From NCBI RefSeq assembly GCF_000020685.1, contig NC_012526.1:229501-293500 (forward strand): a DNA stretch of 64,000 bases, written 5' to 3'. How positions within the stretch are numbered: position 1 is the first letter of the stretch; each line of letters opens with the position of its first letter. A program made the translations under genes and the position numbers. Below the pieces are notes generated by a model that worked only from the letters and a program-made list of their open reading frames with translations, made no database searches and was not told the origin of the DNA. Origin of the DNA: Deinococcus deserti VCD115 (GTDB lineage: Bacteria > Deinococcota > Deinococci > Deinococcales > Deinococcaceae). This document shows, piece after piece, positions 9,429 through 17,242 of the stretch.

Positions 9429-9797
9429 TTACGCTTGTGCTTTTTCCCGCCTGGAGACTGTACCCAGGAACAACGCAAGAACCTCTCCCTCTTCGCCCCG
9501 GCGCACCTCTACCCGGTAGGTCGCCAGGGTGCGGCCCACCCGCTCTGGCGTGGCGACCGCCACCAGGACGTCTCCCTGGCGCGCAGCTCTGAAAAAGCTC
9601 AGATGCGTTTCAATAGCCACGGCCTGGGCACTGGCGTTGCTGATCAGGGCAAAGGCTTCATCCGCAAGACTGAAAATGAGGCCGCCGTGCGCGCTGCCGT
9701 GCATGTTGAGTCCTGAGGCTTCTACAGTCAGGCTGATACGGGTAAGGTCAGGCCCGGTATCCAGGACCGTCATGCCCAGGTGACTCGCGTAACTCAT
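9429..9797 (-). CDS. PaaI-family hotdog-fold thioesterase
   Basis: The 122-residue product fits the small hotdog acyl-CoA thioesterases. The helix-containing core NMHGSAHGGLIFSLADEAFA carries the conserved HGG motif and the acidic residue (D/E) that acts in catalysis in PaaI enzymes. Likely substrates are aryl- or acyl-CoA esters, but the sequence does not settle which. The start at ATG 9797 (MSYASHLGM) matches the usual family N-terminus; in-frame ATGs upstream would add up to 16 residues with no better ribosome site. Confidence 0.85.
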   Translation of the reverse strand: MSYASHLGMTVLDTGPDLTRISLTVEASGLNMHGSAHGGLIFSLADEAFALISNASAQAVAIETHLSFFRAARQGDVLVAVATPERVGRTLATYRVEVRRGEEGEVLALFLGTVSRREKAQA

Positions 9798-9926
9798 GCA
9801 AGCAGGGTAACGGGTCTCCTGCATACGGCTGTGGGTGCACATCAATGCGCGTCAAGGTGGCTTCTGTTCATCCGCCGTCCTGTGGCTTCTTGCCTGCGGG
9901 GAGGGTTCCAAAAAGCTCAGGGCCTG

Positions 9927-10466
9927 CTACGGTCTCTCATCCATGGGGAAGACCAGCCCATATTCCCTGCATAGCCGGGGAATACTGTCGTAATCGACCT
10001 CAAGTCCGTACCGGGCGTCCATGGCCGGCGCGCCGTCACCAACGAAACTGTCCGGGGCCGCGCCCATATCTGCAAACAGCTGCTCGAATCCTCCGGGCGA
10101 GATGATCTCCAGAATCCGGCAGGGCTCGTCCCCGGCATTCCAGAAGGTGTGCCACTGATTCCGGGGCTTGAACACCAGGTCCCCGCGCTGCGCGTACACC
10201 ACCTGATCACCCAGAAGTGCGCCCATGCGTCCTTCAAGCACGTAGCTGTACTCGTCCTCGTTGGAGTGGCGGTGCAGCGGGGCGGCCAGCGTGCGGGGCG
10301 CAATCGGATGCTCGACTAGGGAAAATCCACCTCCGGACTCCCGGCTCCACACCATGAACCGGACTCCAAGCGCACCAAGATCGACAAAATGACCGTCTGC
10401 TGGCCCGATGATCCGGGGTGCTGGTGAGATGTGTGGCTGGCTTTCCATGTCTGGCTCGTGTGTCAT
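9927..10466 (-). CDS. Cupin-domain protein
   Basis: The 179-residue protein has a single cupin barrel. The two metal-binding motifs are visible: HRHSNEDEYSYVLEG (about residues 77-91; H-x-H and E) and, later, WHTFWNAGDEPCRILEI. Such proteins may be dioxygenases, isomerases or sensors; no specific substrate can be read. The start ATG at 10466 has AGGAG about 8 bases upstream. Its ATG overlaps (ATGA) the end of a weak upstream open frame, 10463-10738. Confidence 0.8.
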   Translation of the reverse strand: MTHEPDMESQPHISPAPRIIGPADGHFVDLGALGVRFMVWSRESGGGFSLVEHPIAPRTLAAPLHRHSNEDEYSYVLEGRMGALLGDQVVYAQRGDLVFKPRNQWHTFWNAGDEPCRILEIISPGGFEQLFADMGAAPDSFVGDGAPAMDARYGLEVDYDSIPRLCREYGLVFPMDERP

Positions 10467-10738
10467 AGGGTGTCTCCTGGACCCGGGATGAGGAGAGTCC
10501 TGAACCCCGACTCGTCCCTGACCGGATGGGTGTCGGAACGCTTCTCTATTTCGGCGACCATGCTCCGGTCCAGCGGCGTCCGTGGAGGCACAAAGGCATA
10601 ACTCTCTGGTCGGAGGCTGCTGAACTGTTGCGCCAAGCTGGACCTGGACCGGCTCTTCCAGCCCCTGCCACGCGTGCTTGAACACGGTATGTAGGGAGGA
10701 GGTCCCGCGAAGACTGCTGGAAGGTGGTACTCGGTCAC
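10463..10738 (-). CDS. Doubtful 91-residue open frame overlapping the cupin gene
   Basis: This frame ends with a TGA overlapping the cupin ATG by four bases, a layout often seen for coupled genes. Its N-terminal third is rich in Ser/Arg/Pro and looks non-coding, while the C-terminal half (FVPPRTPLDRSMVAEIEKRS) is more protein-like. It could be a small gene starting later, or a decayed fragment. No family is recognised. Confidence 0.2.
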   Translation of the reverse strand: MTEYHLPAVFAGPPPYIPCSSTRGRGWKSRSRSSLAQQFSSLRPESYAFVPPRTPLDRSMVAEIEKRSDTHPVRDESGFRTLLIPGPGDTL

Positions 10739-10938
10739 GGAGTACCTTCACGTGTGGTGGCGCCGCGAAGTTTCACGACGATCCGCGTCCCGGCTGCCCT
10801 AAAGCTTTCGCTGCCTCTGGAGGGGGCAGGATGACTTCGGTCATGCTTCATCGTGCCGGATGGTCAGGGCCCAGGGAAAGAGGATGCCGGAGCTGTGCAA
10901 CGGATGTGCACTTCCTCTGCTACCGGCGCTGCGTGCGG
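10467..10938. other. 472-bp stretch with no convincing gene
   Basis: Apart from the doubtful minus-strand frame at 10463-10738 I see only a short hairpin around 10727-10751 (GTACTC paired with GAGTAC). Nothing else stands out. Confidence 0.4.
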
Positions 10939-11760
10939 CTACAGCCCGACCATCTGGGCACTCTGATCCCACAGCATCTGTGTCAGGACAGGGTTATCGG
11001 CTATGGGGTGCACCATGCCAATGTTCCGGCGGTCGTAATACTGGCCCGGCTGCCAGTCCACACCCGGCGTTCCATTGGCCAGCCACAACATCGTGTCGGT
11101 GCCCTGTTGGGGCGTGATCAGCAGCAGGTGCCGCAGCGGCGTGCGGTAGATCAGCCGCATCAAGCTGGACGATTCGCTGGCGAAATTGGTGGCCACCGTG
11201 CCGGGGTGAAAAGCGGCTGTGCTCAGGCCCTGGGGGTGGTAACGCCGGTGCAGCTCACGGGTAAACAGAATGTTGGCCAGTTTCGCGTTTCCGTAAGCCC
11301 GGTTGGGCGTGTAGCCGCGCGTCAGTTCAAGGTCCGTCAGGTCCAGCCTGGAAAACACCTGGTTGGCGGCGCTGGAGGTATTGAGAACAACGCTGCGGCT
11401 GGCCGTGAGCCGGTCAATCAGGAGGTTGGTCAGCAGGAAGGGAGCAAGGTGATTGACCTGCAGCGTTTTCTCGAAGCCGTCGGTGGTCGTTTCACGCGGC
11501 CCCATGACGCCTCCGGCGTTGTTCATCAGAACATCAATGCGGGCATAGGCGCCTAAAGCTGAAGCGAGCGCACGGACATCGTCCAGCCGGGTGAAATCGG
11601 CCAGATGGTAGGGTGCCCCCAGTTCGGCGGCCACAGCGCGGGTCTTTTCAGGCGAGCGCCCGACGAGCACGACGTGTTCCCCGGAGGCGACCAGCTGACG
11701 CGCCGCCTGCGCACCGATGCCGTCGCTGGCACCTGTGATGATGATTGTTCGCCCTGACAT
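10939..11760 (-). CDS. Short-chain dehydrogenase/reductase (SDR), WW-domain oxidoreductase-like
   Basis: The 273-residue protein has the classical SDR signs: NAD(P)-binding TGASDGIGAQ at about residues 8-17, the NNAGG motif near 83, the catalytic Ser (NTSSAAN) and YGNAKLAN (Y-x-x-x-K). The long C-terminal part with AAFHPGTVATNFAS resembles the retinol dehydrogenase/WW-domain oxidoreductase group. The substrate is unknown. ATG 11760 is chosen because AAGGA lies 8 bases upstream and the Rossmann fold starts at once. Confidence 0.88.
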   Translation of the reverse strand: MSGRTIIITGASDGIGAQAARQLVASGEHVVLVGRSPEKTRAVAAELGAPYHLADFTRLDDVRALASALGAYARIDVLMNNAGGVMGPRETTTDGFEKTLQVNHLAPFLLTNLLIDRLTASRSVVLNTSSAANQVFSRLDLTDLELTRGYTPNRAYGNAKLANILFTRELHRRYHPQGLSTAAFHPGTVATNFASESSSLMRLIYRTPLRHLLLITPQQGTDTMLWLANGTPGVDWQPGQYYDRRNIGMVHPIADNPVLTQMLWDQSAQMVGL

Positions 11761-11835
11761 GGGGTCATCCTTGCATGGGGTGCCCTGCGTCCCCGGCCCG
11801 CTGTGAAAATACAGGCGTGCTGAGGGTACAAACCG

Positions 11836-11841
11836 TATCAT
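11836..11841 (+). promoter_or_regulatory. -10 box (TATCAT) for a leaderless M42 peptidase mRNA
   Basis: TATCAT ends 7 bases before ATG 11849, in the 88-bp gap between divergent genes. No ribosome site is present between it and the start. Confidence 0.5.
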
Positions 11842-11848
11842 CGCTGCT

Positions 11849-12898
11849 ATGTCGCCTGAGTTGCCGTTGCTGGACTTGCCCTATGTCACCGAGTTCCTGC
11901 TGCGGTTGCTCGGCACTCCCAGCCCTACAGGTTTTACCGGCGCCGCCGTACAGCTGATCGAGGACGAATTGCGCCAGCTGGGCGTGACGGCAACGCGCAC
12001 CAAGAAGGGTGCCCTGACCTGGGAGCTGCCCGGCACGCAGCCTGATGCGCGGCATGTCACTTTCAGCGGGCACGTGGACACCCTGGGAGCCATGGTGCGC
12101 GGTATCAAGGCCAACGGGCGTCTGGGCCTGTGGATGCTGGGCGGTTTCGACTGGACCACCATTGAGGGCGAGTACGTGCAGGTGCATACCCAGAGTGGAC
12201 GGGTGCTGACGGGCACGGTCGTCAACATCAAACAGAGCACCCATGTCCACGGCCCGGCCCTGCGCGAGCTCAAGCGCGAACAGACTGTGATGGAGGTGCG
12301 CCTGGACGAGCAGGTCTTCAGCGCCCAGGACACCCTGGCGCTGGGCGTGGGGATCGGTGACTACGTCAGTTTTGATCCCCGCGCCGTCCTGACTCCGGCT
12401 GGTTACCTGAAAAGCCGCCACTTGGACAACAAGGCGGCTGTGGCACTGTTCCTAGGCGTAACCCGGGCCCTGCTGGCCCAGCCGGCTCCCTGCACCGTGG
12501 CCTTCCACGTGACCACCTATGAGGAGGTCGGTCACGGCGCGGCCACCGGCATTCCTGCGCACACCGATGAACTGATCGCGGTGGACATGGCAGTAATTGG
12601 TCAGGGTCAGACCGGCAGCGAGCATCACGTGACCCTGTGTGTGGCTGACGGCGGGGGCCCGTATGACCACGGCCTGAGCAACCGCCTGCGCAAAGTAGCG
12701 CGCGACGCCGGGATTGATCTGCGCACGGACATCTACACCTTCTATGCCAGTGACGGCACTGCGGCGTGGCGCGCCGGGGGTGATTACCCGGTGGCGCTGA
12801 TCGGCCCAGGCGTGGACGCAAGCCATGCCTACGAACGCATGCACACCGATTCTCTGAAAGCCACCGCTGCCCTGATGCTGGCGTACCTGCGCGCCTGA
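11849..12898 (+). CDS. M42-family metallopeptidase (aminopeptidase)
   Basis: The 349-residue product carries the di-metal ligand pattern of M42 peptidases: GHVDTLGA (about 73-80), RHLDNKAA (near 190), YEEVGHG (catalytic Glu pair, near 223), an Asp in AVDMAV, and a late His in DASHAYERMH (near 325). The family forms large tetrahedral aminopeptidase shells in the cytosol. This sequence is closest in feel to the M42 proteins of the osmoprotectant NAGGN group, but no partner genes for that pathway are here. Confidence 0.85.
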   Translation: MSPELPLLDLPYVTEFLLRLLGTPSPTGFTGAAVQLIEDELRQLGVTATRTKKGALTWELPGTQPDARHVTFSGHVDTLGAMVRGIKANGRLGLWMLGGFDWTTIEGEYVQVHTQSGRVLTGTVVNIKQSTHVHGPALRELKREQTVMEVRLDEQVFSAQDTLALGVGIGDYVSFDPRAVLTPAGYLKSRHLDNKAAVALFLGVTRALLAQPAPCTVAFHVTTYEEVGHGAATGIPAHTDELIAVDMAVIGQGQTGSEHHVTLCVADGGGPYDHGLSNRLRKVARDAGIDLRTDIYTFYASDGTAAWRAGGDYPVALIGPGVDASHAYERMHTDSLKATAALMLAYLRA

Positions 12899-12955
12899 CC
12901 AGCGGCTGACAGCAGGCGCACACCAGGCTGACGTGCGCCAATCACATTCGGGGAG

Positions 12956-15202
12956 ATGAAGACATCGTCTGTTCGTCTGGCAGCCCTGCTGGCTCTGTCC
13001 CTGAATATGGCTCAGGCCGCCTCCCTGGTGGGGTACGCCGAACTGAAGGCCGACACCTTTGCTCCTGGTCCAGCCAGTGGCGCCTGGAACGGCGGTTTGC
13101 GCGGGGCGGCACGCTTTGGGTCTCAGCCAGTGCAGGGCTTCAGCGGGGTGCAGTTCGATCCTTCGGGAAGCGGCTTTGTCTTCCTGAGTGACAACGGTTT
13201 CGGGGCCAGAAACAACTCGGCTGATTACCTGCTGCGGCTGCACCGCGTGGCGTTGGCACCGGGCACACCGGCAGCCCGCCTGGGGCAGGTCAGTCTTGGA
13301 GGCGTGATCGAACTGCGCGACCCTGACCGCAAGGTGCCGTGGCAGATCGTGAACGAGTCCACTTCCGGGCGCCTGCTGACCGGCGCCGACTTCGACCTGG
13401 AGGGTTTTGCCTTCGCTCCGGACGGTACTTTGTGGGTGGGTGACGAATTCGGTCCCTACCTGCTGCACTTCTCGGCGGATGGCCGGCTGCTTGAAGCGCC
13501 GGTCGCTACGCCGAATCTCGCCGGCCTGCCCACGCTGCGCGGCCAGCGTCCCCTGGTGGTCGCCCACCGGGGCAGCTCCGGCACCCGCCCTGAGCACACA
13601 CTGGAAGCCTACCGGGTGGCGATCGAAGCCGGCGCCGACTTTATCGAGCCGGACCTGGTGGTGACCAGGGACGGCGTGCTGGTCGCCCGCCACGAACCGG
13701 TAATCGCGGTGCTGTCCGCTGACGGCAAGGTGACCGAAGCCACGGCTGACGTGGCGGCACGCCCCGAGTTCAAGGACCGTGCGCGGATCAAGAAGCTCGA
13801 CGGCAAGGACGTCTACGGGTACTGGGCCGAGGACTTCACGCTGGCTGAACTCAAGACCCTGCGCGCCGTGGAGCGTCTGCCGCAGCTGCGCGGCAGGGCC
13901 TATGACGGCCGCTTCGAGATTCCCACACTTGCGGAGATCATCGCGCTGGTCCGCGACGTCGAGGCACGCACCGGGCGCAGGATCGGCATCTACCCTGAGA
14001 CCAAGCACCCTACCTTTGTGGCCCAGTCTGCCAGGATGAATATCAGCCAGCTGCTGATCGATACCCTCAAGAAGGAGAACTTCACGGACCCTGCGCGTGT
14101 CTTTATTCAGTCGTTCGAGGTGGGCAACCTGAAGGAGCTTAAGACCCGGATCATGCCGGCCGCCGGGGTGAACCTGCCCCTGGTTCAGCTGATCAGCAGC
14201 CCCGACGAGGCTCCGTACGACTGGGCAGCCGCGGGCGACCTGCGCACCTACGGCGCGCTGACCTCCGACGCCGCCCTGAAAGAGATTGCTGGGTACGCCG
14301 CAGGCGTAGGCCCATACAAACGCTGGATCATTGATGATCAGGGGCGCACCACCGACTTCGTGTCGCGCGCGCACGCCACCGGACTGCTGGTCCACCCCTG
14401 GACCTTCCGCAACGAGCCGACCTACCTGCTGCCGGGATACCAGAATGACCCGGAAGCTGAACTGCGTCAGGCGCTGCGCGCTGGCGTGGACGGCTTCTTC
14501 TCGGACTTTCCTGCCACCGGCGCCCGGGTGGTGAGCCAGTATTCGGCTCCCGAGGTTCGCAGTCCCCAGCATCATGCCTACGCGCAGGGTGACAGCAGCA
14601 GTGCGGCAAACCTGCCCGCCAGCGGCGGATTCGAGGGCCTGAACCTCAGCCCCGACGGCCGGAGCCTGTACGCCCTGCTGGAAAAGACGGTGGCCGGAGA
14701 CCTGCCTGGTCAGCTGCGGCTGATGCAGTTTGACTTGACCAGCCGCAAATGGGCCCTGGCTGGGCGCTACGCGCTGGAACCGGCGGGTGAGGCCATCGGT
14801 GACCTCGCGCCTGTCAACGATCACGAATATCTGGTACTGGAGCGGGACAATGCCAGCGGCGGGGCGGCCAAATTCAAGCGGGTGTACCTGCTGAATCTGC
14901 GCGAGAAGAACCCGGACGGCACCCTGAAAAAGACGCTGGTGGCGGACCTGATGAACCTCAGGGATCCTCAGAAGCTGGCCCCCAGCACTGTGGGCGGCGT
15001 GTTCTCCTTCCCCTACGTAACCATCGAGAACGTGCTGGTGCTCGATGCCCAGACCATCCTGGTGGCCAACGACAACAACTTTCCGGCCACGGGTGGGCGG
15101 GGACGCGAGGTCAGGGACGTCAGCGAGTTTCTGTGGATCCGTCTGGATCAGCCGCTGAAGCTCGCTGCAGGTGTGGGGCAGCGCCCAGCTGCGCGAAACT
15201 GA
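12956..15202 (+). CDS. Secreted esterase-like phytase with an inserted glycerophosphodiester phosphodiesterase domain
   Basis: The 748-residue protein has a signal peptide (ALLALSLNMAQAA). The first part (about 60-175) shows esterase-like phytase motifs: GFSGVQFDP, FLSDNGFG, DLEGFAFAPDGTLWVGDEFGP. At about residue 198 a full GDPD domain begins (VVAHRGSSGTRPEHTLEAY, then DFIEPDLVVTRDGVLVARHEP) and runs to about 520 (FSDFPATGARV). The phytase-like part then resumes (GGFEGLNLSPDGRSLYALLEK, near 555) and continues to the end. So GDPD sits inside a propeller-like domain. It probably releases phosphate or glycerol phosphate from phosphodiesters outside the cell. ATG 12956 follows GGGGAG. Confidence 0.85.
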   Translation: MKTSSVRLAALLALSLNMAQAASLVGYAELKADTFAPGPASGAWNGGLRGAARFGSQPVQGFSGVQFDPSGSGFVFLSDNGFGARNNSADYLLRLHRVALAPGTPAARLGQVSLGGVIELRDPDRKVPWQIVNESTSGRLLTGADFDLEGFAFAPDGTLWVGDEFGPYLLHFSADGRLLEAPVATPNLAGLPTLRGQRPLVVAHRGSSGTRPEHTLEAYRVAIEAGADFIEPDLVVTRDGVLVARHEPVIAVLSADGKVTEATADVAARPEFKDRARIKKLDGKDVYGYWAEDFTLAELKTLRAVERLPQLRGRAYDGRFEIPTLAEIIALVRDVEARTGRRIGIYPETKHPTFVAQSARMNISQLLIDTLKKENFTDPARVFIQSFEVGNLKELKTRIMPAAGVNLPLVQLISSPDEAPYDWAAAGDLRTYGALTSDAALKEIAGYAAGVGPYKRWIIDDQGRTTDFVSRAHATGLLVHPWTFRNEPTYLLPGYQNDPEAELRQALRAGVDGFFSDFPATGARVVSQYSAPEVRSPQHHAYAQGDSSSAANLPASGGFEGLNLSPDGRSLYALLEKTVAGDLPGQLRLMQFDLTSRKWALAGRYALEPAGEAIGDLAPVNDHEYLVLERDNASGGAAKFKRVYLLNLREKNPDGTLKKTLVADLMNLRDPQKLAPSTVGGVFSFPYVTIENVLVLDAQTILVANDNNFPATGGRGREVRDVSEFLWIRLDQPLKLAAGVGQRPAARN

Positions 15203-15229
15203 AGGTCAGACCCGTCCAGGTGGGGGTGG

Positions 15230-15940
15230 TCATTCGCCGCCCTCACCGCCGGCCCCGCGTTCTGCGTCCTGTGCAGCCTGCCACGCCGCGTAGGGAATCC
15301 GGTCGATCTGAAAGGTATCGCGGGTGTGCGTGTAGGTGCCGCGTCCCCCCATGCGGCCCACGAGGTCCAGCGCCGCCGTATCCACGTAAAAGCGTTCGGC
15401 ATCCTGCACCGCGTCCGAACGCAGGGTCAGCCCCAGGACCTCACCCAGAATGATGCGGGTGCGGCCGATCAGCACCGTCTGCACTTCACGGCATTCCAGG
15501 GCCGCCGGCGCGCCCTGCACCCGGGGCACCCGCACCTGCACGCCGCTTTCCAGCGTGATGCCCAGGGCCCGGGTCTCGTCCATACCGGGCGGAAAATCCG
15601 TGGCGGTGGCGTTCATGAGGCTGGCCTGCGCGGCACTGACGAGGTTGACCGTGAACTCGCCGCCCGAGCCGATGTTGCGGGCAGTGTCTTTCGGGCCTCC
15701 TTCGGGGCGGTCGCCGGGTGCGAAGGCCACGATGGGCGGGTCCGAGCCCATCAGACCAAAAAAGGAATAGGGCGCCAGATTCACGTGTCCGTCTGTTCCC
15801 AGCGAAGCCACCCAGGCAATCGGGCGCGGCACCACCGTGGAGATCAGCAGCTTGTAACGGTCCGCGGCCCTCAGGGACGTCAGGTCGAAGTGCTGGGTGG
15901 GTACCGGGAACTCAGGGGAAGTGGGCGGCAGGGCAGACAC
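15230..15940 (-). CDS. Flavin reductase-like FMN-binding protein
   Basis: The 236-residue product matches the flavin reductase-like split-barrel family: YKLLISTVVPRPIAWVAS, then NLAPYSFFGLMGSDPP and a long conserved stretch with KDTARNI and EFTVNLV. Such proteins bind FMN and either reduce it or serve partner oxygenases. GTG at 15940 is the only start that keeps the usual N-terminal length. It lies just 21 bases from the divergent xseB start, so the two promoters must overlap each other's coding regions. The C-terminus (GAGGEGGE) is low complexity. Confidence 0.82.
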   Translation of the reverse strand: MSALPPTSPEFPVPTQHFDLTSLRAADRYKLLISTVVPRPIAWVASLGTDGHVNLAPYSFFGLMGSDPPIVAFAPGDRPEGGPKDTARNIGSGGEFTVNLVSAAQASLMNATATDFPPGMDETRALGITLESGVQVRVPRVQGAPAALECREVQTVLIGRTRIILGEVLGLTLRSDAVQDAERFYVDTAALDLVGRMGGRGTYTHTRDTFQIDRIPYAAWQAAQDAERGAGGEGGE

Positions 15941-15961
15941 GGCCCAGCCTAACGCTCTAGC

Positions 15962-16225
15962 ATGCCTGCCATGAAAGGGTCCTACCGCGAGGCGTACACC
16001 ATCCTGTCCCGGATCGCGGCAGAACTGGAGGCCGGCGAGGCGGACCTGGACCGGGTACTGCCGCTGCTGGAGGAAGCCCGCCAGGCCTACGCGGTGTGCC
16101 GTGACCGCATCGAGGCCGTCCGGGCAGTGCTGGCCGGTGAGTGGGCCGAGGTCCGGGACACCGCAGAAGCGCCCGAAGATCCGGAAGCGGATGAGGCTGC
16201 AGACGATGAGGACGATCTGGACTGA
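15962..16225 (+). CDS. xseB: Exodeoxyribonuclease VII small subunit
   Basis: The 87-residue protein has the short coiled-coil pattern of XseB (YREAYTILSRIAAELEAGEADLDRVLPLLEEARQAY, here in two helices) followed by an acidic tail of about 30 residues. XseB binds XseA to form exonuclease VII, which degrades single-stranded DNA. xseA is not in this window, so the subunits are encoded apart. Start is ATG 15962 or the ATG three codons later; the ribosome site is weak for both. Confidence 0.8.
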   Translation: MPAMKGSYREAYTILSRIAAELEAGEADLDRVLPLLEEARQAYAVCRDRIEAVRAVLAGEWAEVRDTAEAPEDPEADEAADDEDDLD

Positions 16226-16274
16226 AAGAGAAAGACGCGCGGTAATGTGCCGTCTCTCTTGCTGATCAGGCGCG

Positions 16275-16280
16275 TATTCT
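16275..16280 (+). promoter_or_regulatory. -10 box (TATTCT) for a leaderless plsC mRNA
   Basis: TATTCT ends 6 bases before ATG 16287, with no ribosome site between. This is the standard layout of a leaderless Deinococcus gene. Confidence 0.6.
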
Positions 16281-16286
16281 GGCCGC

Positions 16287-16925
16287 ATGAGTGACGCCGA
16301 CCGTCCCAGCAGCCCTGTACCTGCCGTGCCCGGGACTCCACCGCGCGCCGAAGGGCCGCCTTCCGTCAATCCCAGGGTGTACCGGCTGGTGGTGGCCGTG
16401 ATGAATCTGCCGGTCCTCCTCAGCGGCATGTACCTGGAAGTGCACGGCGCCGAGCATGTGCCGCCGCCTGGCACGCCCCTGGTGGTCGCCTCCAATCACC
16501 GTTCGAATCTGGATCCCTTTCTGGTGGCGCGCGCGCTGCCTCCAGGACGGTTCGTACAGTTCATGGCCAAGCGGGAGCTGTTCCTGCCAGTCATCGGAGA
16601 CATTATCCGCAGTGGGGGCAGCTTCCCGGTGGACCGCAGCAGCAATGACGTGCCGGCCATCCGTACTGCCCTGCGTATTCTGGCAGCCAACGGCACAGTC
16701 GGGATTTTTCCGGAAGGCACGCGGGGCGGCAGCGGCGGCGAACTGCATGGAGGAGTGGCGCTGATTGCCGCCAAGGGACGCGCCCCGATTCTGCCTGTCG
16801 GCATCAGCCGCGACGGCAAACGCTGGGTGATCCGCTTCGGGCCGCCCATTTCGCCCAAGGGCGGTATCAAAGCCGTGACGCGGGAACTGGGAACCGTGCT
16901 GACTGACCTCGCCCGCCCGGTCTGA
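16287..16925 (+). CDS. plsC: 1-acyl-sn-glycerol-3-phosphate acyltransferase
   Basis: The 212-residue protein shows the acyltransferase blocks NHRSNLDPF (H-x4-D, about residues 71-79) and FPEGTRGGSGGELHGG (near 142-157), plus the PILPVGIS block. It transfers a fatty acyl group to lysophosphatidate in phospholipid synthesis at the membrane. The first 30 residues are Pro/Ala-rich and disordered, which is longer than in most family members. It stands alone, between xseB and the B12 riboswitch. Confidence 0.88.
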   Translation: MSDADRPSSPVPAVPGTPPRAEGPPSVNPRVYRLVVAVMNLPVLLSGMYLEVHGAEHVPPPGTPLVVASNHRSNLDPFLVARALPPGRFVQFMAKRELFLPVIGDIIRSGGSFPVDRSSNDVPAIRTALRILAANGTVGIFPEGTRGGSGGELHGGVALIAAKGRAPILPVGISRDGKRWVIRFGPPISPKGGIKAVTRELGTVLTDLARPV

Positions 16926-16942
16926 GGCTGGCAGGCAGGGCG

Positions 16943-16948
16943 TATACT
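16943..16948 (+). promoter_or_regulatory. -10 box (TATACT) driving the B12 transport operon
   Basis: TATACT lies just upstream of the riboswitch, so transcription would start near 16955. The -35 region is poor. Confidence 0.5.
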
Positions 16949-16949
16949 C

Positions 16950-17095
16950 AGGGGTGACGGCTGCCTGGGGAAGCAGGTGAAGACCCCTGCCGGGGGTCCA
17001 TTCCTGCACTGTCGCGCAACGGTAAACGCTGGCCCTTTGAGGCCGGCGCAAAGTCCGAACACCGGTCCCGTCCGTGTCTTCTGGTCATGGTCTGT
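16950..17095 (+). promoter_or_regulatory. Cobalamin (B12) riboswitch aptamer
   Basis: The conserved cobalamin aptamer blocks are readable in order: GGGGAAGCAGGTGAAGACCC, then CCTGCACTGTCGCGCAACGG with TAA after it, then AGTCCGAACACCGG. Adenosylcobalamin-type ligands would bind here. The boundaries are approximate. The aptamer is followed by a long linker and an intrinsic terminator at 17183-17210, so control is probably at transcription: with B12 bound, the operon is shut off. Confidence 0.92.
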
Positions 17096-17182
17096 GGAGA
17101 CTCACCGGCAGGCGCGTGGCTCAACCTCCCGCAGAAGGAGGGACCGCCCCCGCCGCTTCATAAGCGGCCCGGACGCGTCCAT

Positions 17183-17210
17183 CCGCCCCCAATCCGGGGC
17201 GGCGTTTTTT
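17183..17210 (+). terminator. Riboswitch expression-platform terminator
   Basis: CCGCCCC pairs with GGGGCGG (17183-17189, 17196-17202) and is followed by CG and six Ts. It lies about 33 bases before the btuF start, where a riboswitch-controlled terminator is expected. Confidence 0.88.
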
Positions 17211-17242
17211 CTGCGGGTGGCCTTCCCTCCTGGAGGAACCCC

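Noticed and set aside
12452..14824. 790-codon minus-strand frame opposite the M42 and GDPD genes
   Set aside because: It spans two well-supported plus-strand genes and their gap, which no real gene would do, and shows no domain.
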